Shown here in pieces: positions 52,803 to 60,518 of a DNA stretch of 64,000 nt. The DNA comes from Streptomyces sp. NWU339. GTDB lineage: Bacteria > Actinomycetota > Actinomycetes > Streptomycetales > Streptomycetaceae. The number at the start of each line of letters is the position of its first letter. The stretch's first letter is position 1. The translations under genes were made by a program, and so were the position numbers. Below the pieces are notes generated by a model that saw only the letters and a list, made by a program, of their open reading frames with translations, was not told the origin of the DNA and ran no database searches. The stretch covers positions 26,269 to 90,268 of the forward strand of contig NZ_QFRK01000027.1 in the NCBI RefSeq assembly GCF_003143855.1, given 5' to 3'.

Positions 52803-53834
52803 TCAGGCGTCCGAGGCGCCGGCACCGGCGGACCGGCCCAGGGTGCTCTCCCGTTCGACCAGGCGGTAGTCGGCCCGGATGCGACGCGGCTCGGGATCCG
52901 CGTCGTGCAGCCGGGCCAGCACCGACTCCACCGCGAGTCTGCCGATGGCGGCCTTGTCCGGTGAAACGGAGGTGAGGGTCACCGCGCCGAACCGCCCTTC
53001 GAGCACGTCGTCGAATCCGACGACGGCGATGTCGTCGGGGATCCGCAGGCCGCGCTCGTGCAGAACCCGCATCGCCCCGATGGCCATCGGGTCGTTGTAG
53101 GCGAACACCGCGTCGGGCCGCTGCCCGCTGTCCAGGATGTGGGCCATCGCCGCCGCACCGTCCGCGTGGCCCCAGCCGTCGGTGGCGGCGACGAGGCCCT
53201 CGTCGGTGGGGAGCCCGACGGCGGTGAGCTCCTCGCGCCAGCCCCGTACGCGTAGTTGGGCGGGTTCGCTGCGGGCGCGCCGGGCCCCGATGAACGCCAC
53301 CTTGCGGCGTCCCAGTGAGACCAGGTGCCGGACGGCGGCGCGGGCCGCGGCGACGTTGTCGATGGCGATGTGGTCGTACGGCAGGTCGTATTCCCGCTCA
53401 CCGAGCAGCACCAGCGGCACCTGCTCCGTGCGCTCGAGGAAGTCCTTGGCCTCCAGCTCGATGGGGCTGAGGATGAGCCCGTCGATGACCCTGGCCCGGA
53501 AGCCCTGGCTGACCAGGATCTCCTGCTCGCGACGGCCCCCGGTGTGGTCCAGCAGCACGATGTAGTCGTGCTCGGCCGCGGTGTCGATGACGGCGGCGGC
53601 GAGTTCGGCGAAGTAGGGGTTGCCGAGTTCGGGCAGGGCGAGCGCGATGATCCCGGTGCGTCCTTTGCGCAGGTGCCGGGCGGCCAGGTTGGGGCGGTAG
53701 CCGAGAGCGTCGATGGACCTCTGGACGCGCTCGCGCATGGCAGGGGTGACGTGCTGGTAGTTGTTCACCACGTTGGAGACGGTCTTGATGGAGACCCCCG
53801 CGTGCGCGGCGACGTCTTTGAGGCTGACCCGCAC
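52803..53834 (-). CDS. LacI family transcriptional regulator
   Basis: This 343-aa regulator has the LacI helix-turn-helix and hinge (residues 3-60: SLKDVAAHAGVSIKTVSNVV, RPNLAARHLRKGRT) and a periplasmic-binding-like effector domain with YNDPMAIGAMRVLHERGLRI and IAVVGFDDV. The GTG at 53834 follows AAGGGA. It lies directly upstream of the ytfQ-type operon on the same strand. A palindromic site in its own promoter and similar sites before ytfQ and the GH2 gene indicate autoregulation and control of sugar uptake and hydrolysis. Confidence 0.94.
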   Translation of the reverse strand: MRVSLKDVAAHAGVSIKTVSNVVNNYQHVTPAMRERVQRSIDALGYRPNLAARHLRKGRTGIIALALPELGNPYFAELAAAVIDTAAEHDYIVLLDHTGGRREQEILVSQGFRARVIDGLILSPIELEAKDFLERTEQVPLVLLGEREYDLPYDHIAIDNVAAARAAVRHLVSLGRRKVAFIGARRARSEPAQLRVRGWREELTAVGLPTDEGLVAATDGWGHADGAAAMAHILDSGQRPDAVFAYNDPMAIGAMRVLHERGLRIPDDIAVVGFDDVLEGRFGAVTLTSVSPDKAAIGRLAVESVLARLHDADPEPRRIRADYRLVERESTLGRSAGAGASDA

Positions 53835-53931
53835 GGCAATCCCTTCGTGGACGGCCCGACCAGGGACCGGGGACCGGTGCCGAGACGGGTGCCGTCACCG
53901 TGAGCCGGGCGCCGAGCCGCCGGATGAGAGT

Positions 53932-53947
53932 TTTACAACGTTATACA
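53932..53947. promoter_or_regulatory. LacI-type operator in the promoter of the LacI gene
   Basis: TTTACAACGTTATACA is centred on AACGTT, 98 bases before the GTG of the regulator. It shares the TTTACA and CGTT elements with the site before the sugar-binding protein. Confidence 0.6.
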
Positions 53948-54056
53948 TGCACTTCCGCGACACTGACAAGGCCAGGAGCAGGACGAGGAGGGCGGACCGG
54001 ACCGGACGCGCCGGTCGCTCCTGCCGCCCCGCCCGGACCGGGCCGTCGCCCCGGGA

Positions 54057-54872
54057 TCAGGCACCTGCCGTGGAGGTGGCGATGTGCAGGGGGCAGATCA
54101 CCGGGGTGCCGTGGACCGGGTCGGTGAGGATGGCGCTCTCGACGCCGTAGAGCTCGCGGACGAGGTCGGGGGAGACGATGGCGGACGGGGCGCCCTGGGC
54201 GACGACCGCTCCGTCCTTGAGGGCGATCATGTGGTCGGCGTAGCGGCACGCGGTGGTCAGGTCGTGGAGGACCAGGACCGGGGTGCGGCCCTGTGCGGCC
54301 AGTGAGCGGACCAGTTCGAGCACTTCGAGGGCGTGGCCCATGTCGAGGGCCGAGGTGGGTTCGTCGAGGAGGAGGATCTCGGTCTCCTGGGCGACGGCCA
54401 TGGCGATCCAGGCACGCTGGCGCTGACCGCCGGAGAGCGTCTCGAGCGGACGGTCGGCGAGGCTGTGCAGGTCGGCGGCGGTGAGTGCCTCCTCGACCGC
54501 GTGGGCGTCGGCGGCGGACCACTGACGCAGCAGGCCCTGGTGGGGCTGGCGGCCGTAGCGGACGAGGTCGCGGACGGTGAGGCCGTCGGGGGCGATCGCG
54601 GACTGGGGGAGCATGCCGATGGTGCGGGCGATCTCCCGGGTGGGGATCCTGGTGAGCTCCCGGCCGTCGAGGAGGACGGCGCCGCCCCGCGCGCGCAGGG
54701 TGCGGGCCAGCCCGCCGAGGAGGGTGGACTTGCCGCACCCGTTGGGGCCGACGATGACAGTGACCCGGCGTTCCGGCAGAGCGAGGTCCAGACCGTCGAT
54801 GACGAGGTCGGAGCCGTGCCCCAGAGACAGGGCCCGGGTGCGCAGGCGGCTGTCAGTGTCGACCGGGTTCAC
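54057..54872 (-). CDS. Iron-siderophore ABC transporter ATPase (FecE/FepC-like)
   Basis: This 271-aa cytoplasmic ATPase has Walker A GPNGCGKST (about 43-51), the FepC-type REIARTIGMLPQSAIAPDGL segment, signature ETLSGGQRQRAWIAMA, Walker B ILLLDEPTSALD and the switch His in VLVLHDLTTACRYADH. The GTG at 54872 overlaps the permease stop. It is the last gene of a permease-permease-ATPase operon facing away from the binding lipoprotein, with an iron box in the divergent promoter. Confidence 0.94.
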   Translation of the reverse strand: MNPVDTDSRLRTRALSLGHGSDLVIDGLDLALPERRVTVIVGPNGCGKSTLLGGLARTLRARGGAVLLDGRELTRIPTREIARTIGMLPQSAIAPDGLTVRDLVRYGRQPHQGLLRQWSAADAHAVEEALTAADLHSLADRPLETLSGGQRQRAWIAMAVAQETEILLLDEPTSALDMGHALEVLELVRSLAAQGRTPVLVLHDLTTACRYADHMIALKDGAVVAQGAPSAIVSPDLVRELYGVESAILTDPVHGTPVICPLHIATSTAGA

Positions 54873-55972
54873 AGGGACCTCCTGGTACGGGTGGTGAGCA
54901 GCAGCCAGATCAGGTACGGACCGCCGACGACGGCGGTGACGAGGCCGACAGGGACCTCCAGCGGAGCGAGCACGGTGCGGCCCACCAGGTCGGCGAGGAG
55001 GGTGAAGAGCGCGCCGGCGAGGGCGGAGAGCAGGACGGGGACGGCGCGGGGCCCGGCGATGCGGCGGGCGGCCTCGGGGGCGGCGAGCGCGATCATGCCC
55101 AGCGGTCCGGCGACGGCGACGGCGAGGCCGCCGAGGACGACCGCGACGGCGATGACGGCCAGGCGCAGGGCCTTGACACGGACGCCGAGACCGAAGGCGA
55201 CGGAGTCGGACAGGCGCAGCAGGAGCAACCGGCGGCCGAGGACCATGGCCAGCGGCAGGGTGAGGAGCAGGGCGACGGCGAGCAGGGACACGGCTTCCTG
55301 GTCGCGGCCGTTGAGGGTGCCGACGGTCCAGCCGTAGGCGGCGTTGGCCGAGTCGGCGGCCGAGCGGGCCAGGACGAGACTGGTGACCGCGCCGAAGACC
55401 GCGCCGACGCCGAGGCCCACGACGAGGAACCGGTAGCCCCCGCGTCCGGCGCCGCCGCTGAGGGCGAGGGTGAGGGCGGCGGCGGTGGCGGCACCGGTGA
55501 GGGCGGCGGCGCTGGGCAGCAGGCTGGTGCTGATTCCGGTGACCGAGGCGACGGCGAAGGCCGCGGCGCCGTCGTTGAGGCCGACGGTGTCGGGGGTGGC
55601 CAGCCGGTTCTGGGCGAGGGTCTGCATCAGGCAGCCGGCCGCGCCGAGGGCGGCGCCGACGGCCAGACCGGCCTGCAGGCGCGGCAGCCGCAGGCGTTCG
55701 ACGACCAGGAGGTCGCGGGGGGTGCCCTCACCCGCCAGAGCGCGCAGCGCGTCCAGCGGGTGGACGAAGATCTCGCCGACGGCGAGGTGCACCCCGCTCG
55801 CGGCGATCAGCACGACCAGGACGGCGACGGTACCCAGCAGCGGCTTGCGCGGGATCAGGACGGCGTAGGGGCCGGCGGCCAGGCGCCAGGTGCCGGGGAC
55901 GCCGCGCGGTGCGCGGCGGGCCTGCGCCGTGGTCCCGGTCGCCGGTCCGGACGGGGCGGGGAGAGTTTTCAC
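54869..55972 (-). CDS. Iron-siderophore ABC transporter permease 2 (FecD-like)
   Basis: This 367-aa FecCD-family permease has about nine or ten membrane segments, the GAALGAAGCLMQTLAQNRLATPDTVGLNDGA-type early signature (residues about 103-133) and the late GPLGMIALAAPEAARRIAGP and PLEVPVGLVTAVVGGPYLIW segments. The GTG at 55972 overlaps the stop of the first permease by GTGA. The longer open frame upstream only shadows the first permease gene. It has an extra N-terminal cytoplasmic tail of about 45 residues. Confidence 0.92.
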   Translation of the reverse strand: MKTLPAPSGPATGTTAQARRAPRGVPGTWRLAAGPYAVLIPRKPLLGTVAVLVVLIAASGVHLAVGEIFVHPLDALRALAGEGTPRDLLVVERLRLPRLQAGLAVGAALGAAGCLMQTLAQNRLATPDTVGLNDGAAAFAVASVTGISTSLLPSAAALTGAATAAALTLALSGGAGRGGYRFLVVGLGVGAVFGAVTSLVLARSAADSANAAYGWTVGTLNGRDQEAVSLLAVALLLTLPLAMVLGRRLLLLRLSDSVAFGLGVRVKALRLAVIAVAVVLGGLAVAVAGPLGMIALAAPEAARRIAGPRAVPVLLSALAGALFTLLADLVGRTVLAPLEVPVGLVTAVVGGPYLIWLLLTTRTRRSL

Positions 55973-56967
55973 AGCGAGGGCAACCTGTGGGATCGGACGA
56001 CGGCGACCAGGACGGGCGCGCCGAGGAGCGCGGTCATGACGCCGAGGGGCATCTCGTAGGGGCGGGCGACGATCCGGGAGACGACGTCGGCGGTGAGCAC
56101 GGTGGCCGGGCCGATGAGGATGGAGACGGCCAACAGCCGGCGCAGGTCCGGACCGACCAGGGCGCGGGCGGCGAACGGCACGACGAGTCCGACGAAGGCC
56201 ACGGGGCCCGCCAGGGCGGTGGCCCCGCCGACCAGCAGGGCCACCGCCGTCACCGCCAGGGCCCGGACCCGGCCGGGCTTGTGGCCGAGGCCGGTGGCCA
56301 CGTCGTCGCCGAGACTCAGCGCGGTCAGGGAGGGAGCCACGAGGACGGCGAGGAGAAGCCCGAGACCGACGACGGGGACGATGGCCCACAGGTCCGCCAG
56401 TTCCCGTCCGGCGACCGACCCGATGGTCCAGAAGCGGATCTCGTCGGCGGCGCGGGCGTCGACGAGCAGCAGCACCGAGGAGCCCGCGGCCATCAGCCCG
56501 CTGAAGGCCGCGCCGGCGAGCACGAGGCGCACGGGATCGTCCCCGGCCCCGCGCAGCCGGGCCGCGGCCAGCGCCAGCAGACACCCCGCGCCCGCCCCCA
56601 GGACTGCCACATACGGGCCGAGGGTGGCCGCCGAAGCACCGAGGACCAGGGCGACGACCACGGCGAAGGAGGCCCCCGCGCTCACACCCAGCAGGCCCGG
56701 CTCGGCCAGGGGGTTGCGGGCGGCCGCCTGGAGCAGGGCTCCCGCGACGCCCAGGGCCAAGCCGACGGCGACCGCGACCAGGGTGCGCGGCAGCCGCAGT
56801 TCCAGCACGGTGAAACGGGCATCGCCGTCCGCCCCGCCGAGCAGGGCGGACAGGGCACGCACCGGTCCGACGTCCCCCGCCCCCAGGAGCAGGCTCGCGA
56901 TCACGGCCGCCAGCAGCAGCCCGGCGCCGGGCAGCAAGCCGCGCAGGACGAGTGAACGCAGCGTCAC
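55969..56967 (-). CDS. Iron-siderophore ABC transporter permease 1 (FecC-like)
   Basis: This 332-aa FecCD-family permease has LRLPRTLVAVAVGLALGVAG, LLQAAARNPLAEPGLLGVSAGASFAVV, GPVAFVGLVVPFAARALVGP and PYEMPLGVMTALLGAPVLVAV, all diagnostic. The GTG at 56967 has AAGGAGGG upstream and is the first codon of a three-gene operon. The iron box at 56993-57011 lies 26 bases before this start, suggesting direct repression by a DmdR/IdeR-type regulator when iron is plentiful. Confidence 0.92.
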   Translation of the reverse strand: MTLRSLVLRGLLPGAGLLLAAVIASLLLGAGDVGPVRALSALLGGADGDARFTVLELRLPRTLVAVAVGLALGVAGALLQAAARNPLAEPGLLGVSAGASFAVVVALVLGASAATLGPYVAVLGAGAGCLLALAAARLRGAGDDPVRLVLAGAAFSGLMAAGSSVLLLVDARAADEIRFWTIGSVAGRELADLWAIVPVVGLGLLLAVLVAPSLTALSLGDDVATGLGHKPGRVRALAVTAVALLVGGATALAGPVAFVGLVVPFAARALVGPDLRRLLAVSILIGPATVLTADVVSRIVARPYEMPLGVMTALLGAPVLVAVVRSHRLPSL

Positions 56968-56992
56968 AACCGTCCCTCCTTCCACATTCAAC

Positions 56993-57011
56993 AAAGGTGA
57001 GGTTAACCTAA
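56993..57011. promoter_or_regulatory. DmdR/IdeR-type iron box
   Basis: In reverse complement the 19-mer begins TTAGGTTA and continues CTCACCT, matching the known iron-box consensus TTAGGTTAGGCTCACCTAA at 15 of 19 positions. It sits between the divergent permease and binding-protein genes and could repress both. Confidence 0.8.
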
Positions 57012-57051
57012 TTTTGCTTGTGCCATACATCCGCCTTTCCTGGAGACACCC

Positions 57052-58008
57052 ATGCCCAGAAGCCGCTCCCCGCTGCGCTCCGCCGCTCTCACTTTGGTGG
57101 CCACCCCGCTGGTCATGGCGCTCGCCGCCTGCTCGGGCTCCGACTCCGGCACCCCGGGCGACAGCACGGAGAAGGCGGCGGCCGGGACCGGGCGGACCGT
57201 GCAGACGGCCTTCGGCGAAGTGAAGATCGACGGCACGCCGAAGAAGGTCGTCACCCTCAATGACGCCTCTCTGGACACCGCCCTCTCCCTCGGCATCACC
57301 CCGGTGGGCACCAGCGCCGCCAGGGGCGCCGAAGGCGCTCCCGCCTATCTGGGCGAACGGGCCGAGGGCATCCCGCTGGTCGCCACGGTCAGGGAGCCCA
57401 ACACCGAGGCGATCCTCAAGGCCGAGCCGGACATCATCCTCACCGGCGCCGATCTGGAGAAGTCGCAGTACGAGACGCTCTCCGCCATCGCGCCGACCAT
57501 CGTCCCGGCCGCCGGTGACTGGCGCTCCGGCCTCGACACCTACGGCGAGGCGCTCGGCAAGGCCGACGAACTCGACAAGAAGATCGACGCCCTGCTCGAC
57601 CGCGCTCGGAAGGCGGGCGACGGCGCCAAGGGCACGGGCGTCGTGATGCGGTGGATGCCGGGCGGCCCGATCGTGATGAACGCCGCCAACATGCCCACCG
57701 CGATGCTGCGGGAGGCCGGTCTGGCGCCGATGCCCATCGCCGAGGACCTCGGCGCGCAGCCGCACTCGGACCCGCTGTCCCTGGAGAACCTCACCAAGGC
57801 CGACGCCGACCACGTCTTCATCGCCACGCTCAACGCCGAAGGCGACAAGGCGCTGGAGGCCGCACGCTCGGAGAAGGCCTTCACCCGGATGAACGCCGTC
57901 CGGGCAGGACAGGACCACGGGGTCGACGGTCAGGTGTGGAGCAGCAGCAACGGCCCGAACGCCATGGAACAGGTCATCACCGACATCGAAAAGGCACTCA
58001 CCAAGTGA
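57052..58008 (+). CDS. Iron-siderophore-binding lipoprotein (FecB/FhuD-like)
   Basis: This 318-aa lipoprotein has a signal peptide with lipobox LAAC (Cys27) followed by a serine/glycine linker and a helical-backbone binding domain: TAFGEVKIDGTPKKVVTLND, LDTALSLGITPVG, AILKAEPDIILTGAD, LSAIAPTIV. The fold is that of PeriBP_2 siderophore receptors. The ATG at 57052 follows CTGGAG. It is divergent from the permease-ATPase operon across an iron box, so it should deliver a ferric siderophore to that transporter. No siderophore biosynthesis genes are present in the window. Confidence 0.93.
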   Translation: MPRSRSPLRSAALTLVATPLVMALAACSGSDSGTPGDSTEKAAAGTGRTVQTAFGEVKIDGTPKKVVTLNDASLDTALSLGITPVGTSAARGAEGAPAYLGERAEGIPLVATVREPNTEAILKAEPDIILTGADLEKSQYETLSAIAPTIVPAAGDWRSGLDTYGEALGKADELDKKIDALLDRARKAGDGAKGTGVVMRWMPGGPIVMNAANMPTAMLREAGLAPMPIAEDLGAQPHSDPLSLENLTKADADHVFIATLNAEGDKALEAARSEKAFTRMNAVRAGQDHGVDGQVWSSSNGPNAMEQVITDIEKALTK

Positions 58009-58048
58009 CCTGAGCCGCCTCCGCCCCCGCCCGGCCCTGGGCCCGGGG

Positions 58049-58864
58049 TCATTGCTTGCGTGCCACCCCGCCGTACATGGCGACCTCCTCGCCGAGGGCC
58101 ACGTCGCCGGGGGCGGGGTGCCAGTGGTTGCAGGACACCACACCGGGTCCGAGGAGCTGGAGCCCGTCGAAGAACCCGGCGACCGCTTCGGGGGACCGCT
58201 GGGTCAGCTTCGGAGTGCCGTGTTCGTTCCAGAAGGCGACGGCCGCGTCGACGTCGGGCATGTCCGGCCGCGTGACGGTGTGCGACAGAAGCAGATGACT
58301 GCCCGCCGACAGAGCGTCCATGAGACGCCGCACGATTCCGTGGGCCTCCGTGTCGTCCTCGATGAAGATGACGACACCCAGCAGGATCAGAGCCACGGGC
58401 TGGTCGAAGTCCAGCAGTTGCCCGGCTCGCGCCAGGATGGTGTCGGTGTCGCGCAGGTCCTCGTCGAGGTAGGACGTGCGGCCCTCGGGTGTACTGGTCA
58501 GCAGGGCCGCGGCATGGGCCAGAACGATCGGGTCGTTGTCGACGTAGACGACGCGGGACTCGGGAGCGATCCGCTGGGCGACCTCGTGGGTGTTGTCGGC
58601 GGTGGGCAGTCCGGTGCCGATGTCGAGGAACTGCCGTATGCCGCACTCGGCCACCAGGTACCGCACCGCTCGCCGGAGGAACTGCCGGTCCGCGCGGGCG
58701 TACTCGCCGATGCCGGGGTGGAGTTCGCGGATCCGCTCTCCCACCTCCTGATCGACCGCGTAGTTGTCCTTGCCGCCCAGCCAGTAGTTCCAGATCCGTG
58801 CCGTGTGCGGTTGATCGGTCCTGATCCTGTTGCCCGGCGTACCAACGGCGGGGGTCTCGGACAT
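58049..58864 (-). CDS. SAM-dependent methyltransferase, DUF574/Methyltransf_19 family
   Basis: This 271-aa protein has the typical family start TARIWNYWLGGKDNYAVDQE (about 21-40), motif I FLDIGTGLPTADNTHEVA (about 78-95), VVYVDNDPIVLAHAAAL with the adenosyl-ribose acid, and motif post-II ILLGVVIFIEDD. Streptomycetes encode many such proteins, mostly of unknown substrate. The ATG at 58864 has GGAG upstream; the longer frame is not conserved. It is convergent with the siderophore-binding protein and divergent from the secreted phosphatase/nuclease. Confidence 0.9.
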   Translation of the reverse strand: MSETPAVGTPGNRIRTDQPHTARIWNYWLGGKDNYAVDQEVGERIRELHPGIGEYARADRQFLRRAVRYLVAECGIRQFLDIGTGLPTADNTHEVAQRIAPESRVVYVDNDPIVLAHAAALLTSTPEGRTSYLDEDLRDTDTILARAGQLLDFDQPVALILLGVVIFIEDDTEAHGIVRRLMDALSAGSHLLLSHTVTRPDMPDVDAAVAFWNEHGTPKLTQRSPEAVAGFFDGLQLLGPGVVSCNHWHPAPGDVALGEEVAMYGGVARKQ

Positions 58865-58987
58865 GTGTACGCTCCAGTTCCAACGGCCGGTCAGGAAGCA
58901 GCAACCTACCCACAGAAGTCGGGCCGAGCGAGAGAGAATGGCGCGGTTGTGACACGGGTCCTGACGTCTACTCAGTTCGGAGAAGGC

Positions 58988-59875
58988 ATGCAGCACAGCT
59001 CCCGACGCCCCGTCCGCGGTGCCCGTACGGCCGCCCTGCTGACCACCCTCGTAGCCGTCGTACTCGCCACGGCGACACCGGCCACAGCCGCGGAGGCCGG
59101 GCCCTCCGGGTCACCGGCCCCGGCCGTACCGCTGCGGGTGGCGACCTACAACATCCACGCCGGAGCCGGTCAGGACGGGGCCTTCGACCTCGAGCGCACC
59201 GCGGAGGCCATACGTGATCTGGACGCCGACGTGATCGGTCTCCAGGAGGTCGACGTGCACTGGGGCGCCCGGAGCGACTTCGTCGACGAGGCCCGCGCGC
59301 TCGCCGACATGCTGGACATGCGGGTGTTCTTCGCACCGATCTACGATCTGGACCCGGTCACCGCGGACGGGGAGCGCCGGCAGTACGGTGTCGCCGTGCT
59401 GAGCCGCTACCCGGTGCTCGAGGCCGAGAACCACGAGATCACCCGGCTCTCCACCCAGACGCCCGATCCGGTGCCCGCCCCGGCGCCCGGCTTCGCCGAG
59501 GTGACGGTCAACGTCAAGGGCGCGTTCGTACACGTCTACAGCACGCACCTGGACTACCGGGCCGACCCGTCGATCCGTGCGGCCCAGGTGGCGGACATGC
59601 TCGAGGTGCTGGCCGCCGACCGCGGACCGAAGATCCTGGTCGGCGACTTCAACGCCGAGGCGACGGCTCCGGAGTTGGCACCGCTGTGGCAGCGGTTGCG
59701 GGACGCCGCCCCGGACGGCGGCGGGACGTACCCGGCGGTCGACCCCGCCAAGCGCATCGACCTGGTGACGGTCTCCCCCGACATCACCGTGTCCGGTGCC
59801 CGCGAGGTCGCGACGGACGCGTCGGACCACCGCCCCGTGGTCACGGACCTGAAGCTGCACCGGCGCGGCCGCTGA
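58988..59875 (+). CDS. Secreted endonuclease/exonuclease/phosphatase family protein
   Basis: This 295-aa protein has a signal peptide (about 1-36, ending ATAAEA) and an EEP domain: RVATYNIHAGAG with the metal-site Asn, VIGLQEVDVHW with the metal-binding Glu, VYSTHLDY, ILVGDFNAEA with the Asp-Asn pair, and the catalytic ASDHRPVV. Secreted EEP proteins of this size may be phosphodiesterases, sphingomyelinase-like enzymes or nucleases. The ATG at 58988 has GGAGAAGG immediately upstream. The much longer frame open upstream is antisense to the methyltransferase gene and is rejected. Confidence 0.92.
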   Translation: MQHSSRRPVRGARTAALLTTLVAVVLATATPATAAEAGPSGSPAPAVPLRVATYNIHAGAGQDGAFDLERTAEAIRDLDADVIGLQEVDVHWGARSDFVDEARALADMLDMRVFFAPIYDLDPVTADGERRQYGVAVLSRYPVLEAENHEITRLSTQTPDPVPAPAPGFAEVTVNVKGAFVHVYSTHLDYRADPSIRAAQVADMLEVLAADRGPKILVGDFNAEATAPELAPLWQRLRDAAPDGGGTYPAVDPAKRIDLVTVSPDITVSGAREVATDASDHRPVVTDLKLHRRGR

Positions 59876-59886
59876 GCAAGCCAGGA

Positions 59887-59919
59887 CCGGGGACGACACC
59901 TCACGGGAGTCGTCCCCGG
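59887..59919. terminator. Bidirectional terminator hairpin
   Basis: Perfect 11-base arms CCGGGGACGAC and GTCGTCCCCGG with an 11-base loop lie between the convergent EEP and ABM-domain genes. Confidence 0.8.
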
Positions 59920-59952
59920 ACACCCGCCTCGAAGCAGCGAGGTGACGGTGTG

Positions 59953-60285
59953 TCAGTCCTGCTCGGGGACGCTCATCTCGCCCAGCAGCGACCAGTCGTC
60001 CTGCGGCACCGTCGCGTTCACGATCCGCGGGGTCTCGGCGAGGTGCGGCGGCAGGGTCCGCTGCGCGGCCCTGAAGTGCTCGGACTGCACGTGGGCCGCC
60101 CCCGCTTCGTCGTCGCGGAAGGCCTCGACCAGGACGTACTCTGTCGGGTCGTCGATGCTGCGGGACCAGTCGAACCACAGGCAGCCCGGCTCACCGCGGG
60201 TCGCCGCGGTGAAGTCGGCGGCGATGTCAGGCCACTGGTCCGCGTACTCGGGACGGATACGGAATTTGGCGGTGATGAAGATCAT
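59953..60285 (-). CDS. Antibiotic biosynthesis monooxygenase (ABM) domain protein
   Basis: This 110-aa dimeric alpha/beta-barrel (ABM/YgiN-like) protein begins MIFITAKFRIRPEYADQWPD and has TRGEPGCLWFDWSRSIDDP, YVLVEAFRDDEAGAAHVQSE and a C-terminal helix. Members act as cofactor-free quinol monooxygenases or heme-handling enzymes. The ATG at 60285 follows GGGAG; the upstream open frame is rejected. It stands alone and is followed by a terminator. Confidence 0.88.
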   Translation of the reverse strand: MIFITAKFRIRPEYADQWPDIAADFTAATRGEPGCLWFDWSRSIDDPTEYVLVEAFRDDEAGAAHVQSEHFRAAQRTLPPHLAETPRIVNATVPQDDWSLLGEMSVPEQD

Positions 60286-60518
60286 CGGTCGGTCTCCCTC
60301 ATCGGTTCTCTGCGTGCCGTCGCACCGCCCGGAACGTCGTCCGGCGGGCGAACACCGGTCCGGGGAGTGCCCGCTCCGTCGGCCGGGACGGTCACCGGCC
60401 CGATGGATCCGGCAGCGCACGGTCGTGGCCGTGACACAGGTCGAACACGGCCGACTGCGAAGATCGTAGCCGACACGGGGCGGGCCGGCCTCGGCGGTGA
60501 CCTTCCCGCACAGGGACG

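Noticed and set aside
58052..58987. Long N-terminal extension of the secreted EEP protein
   Set aside because: It is antisense to the methyltransferase gene; the ATG at 58988 has a strong ribosome-binding site and starts a signal peptide.
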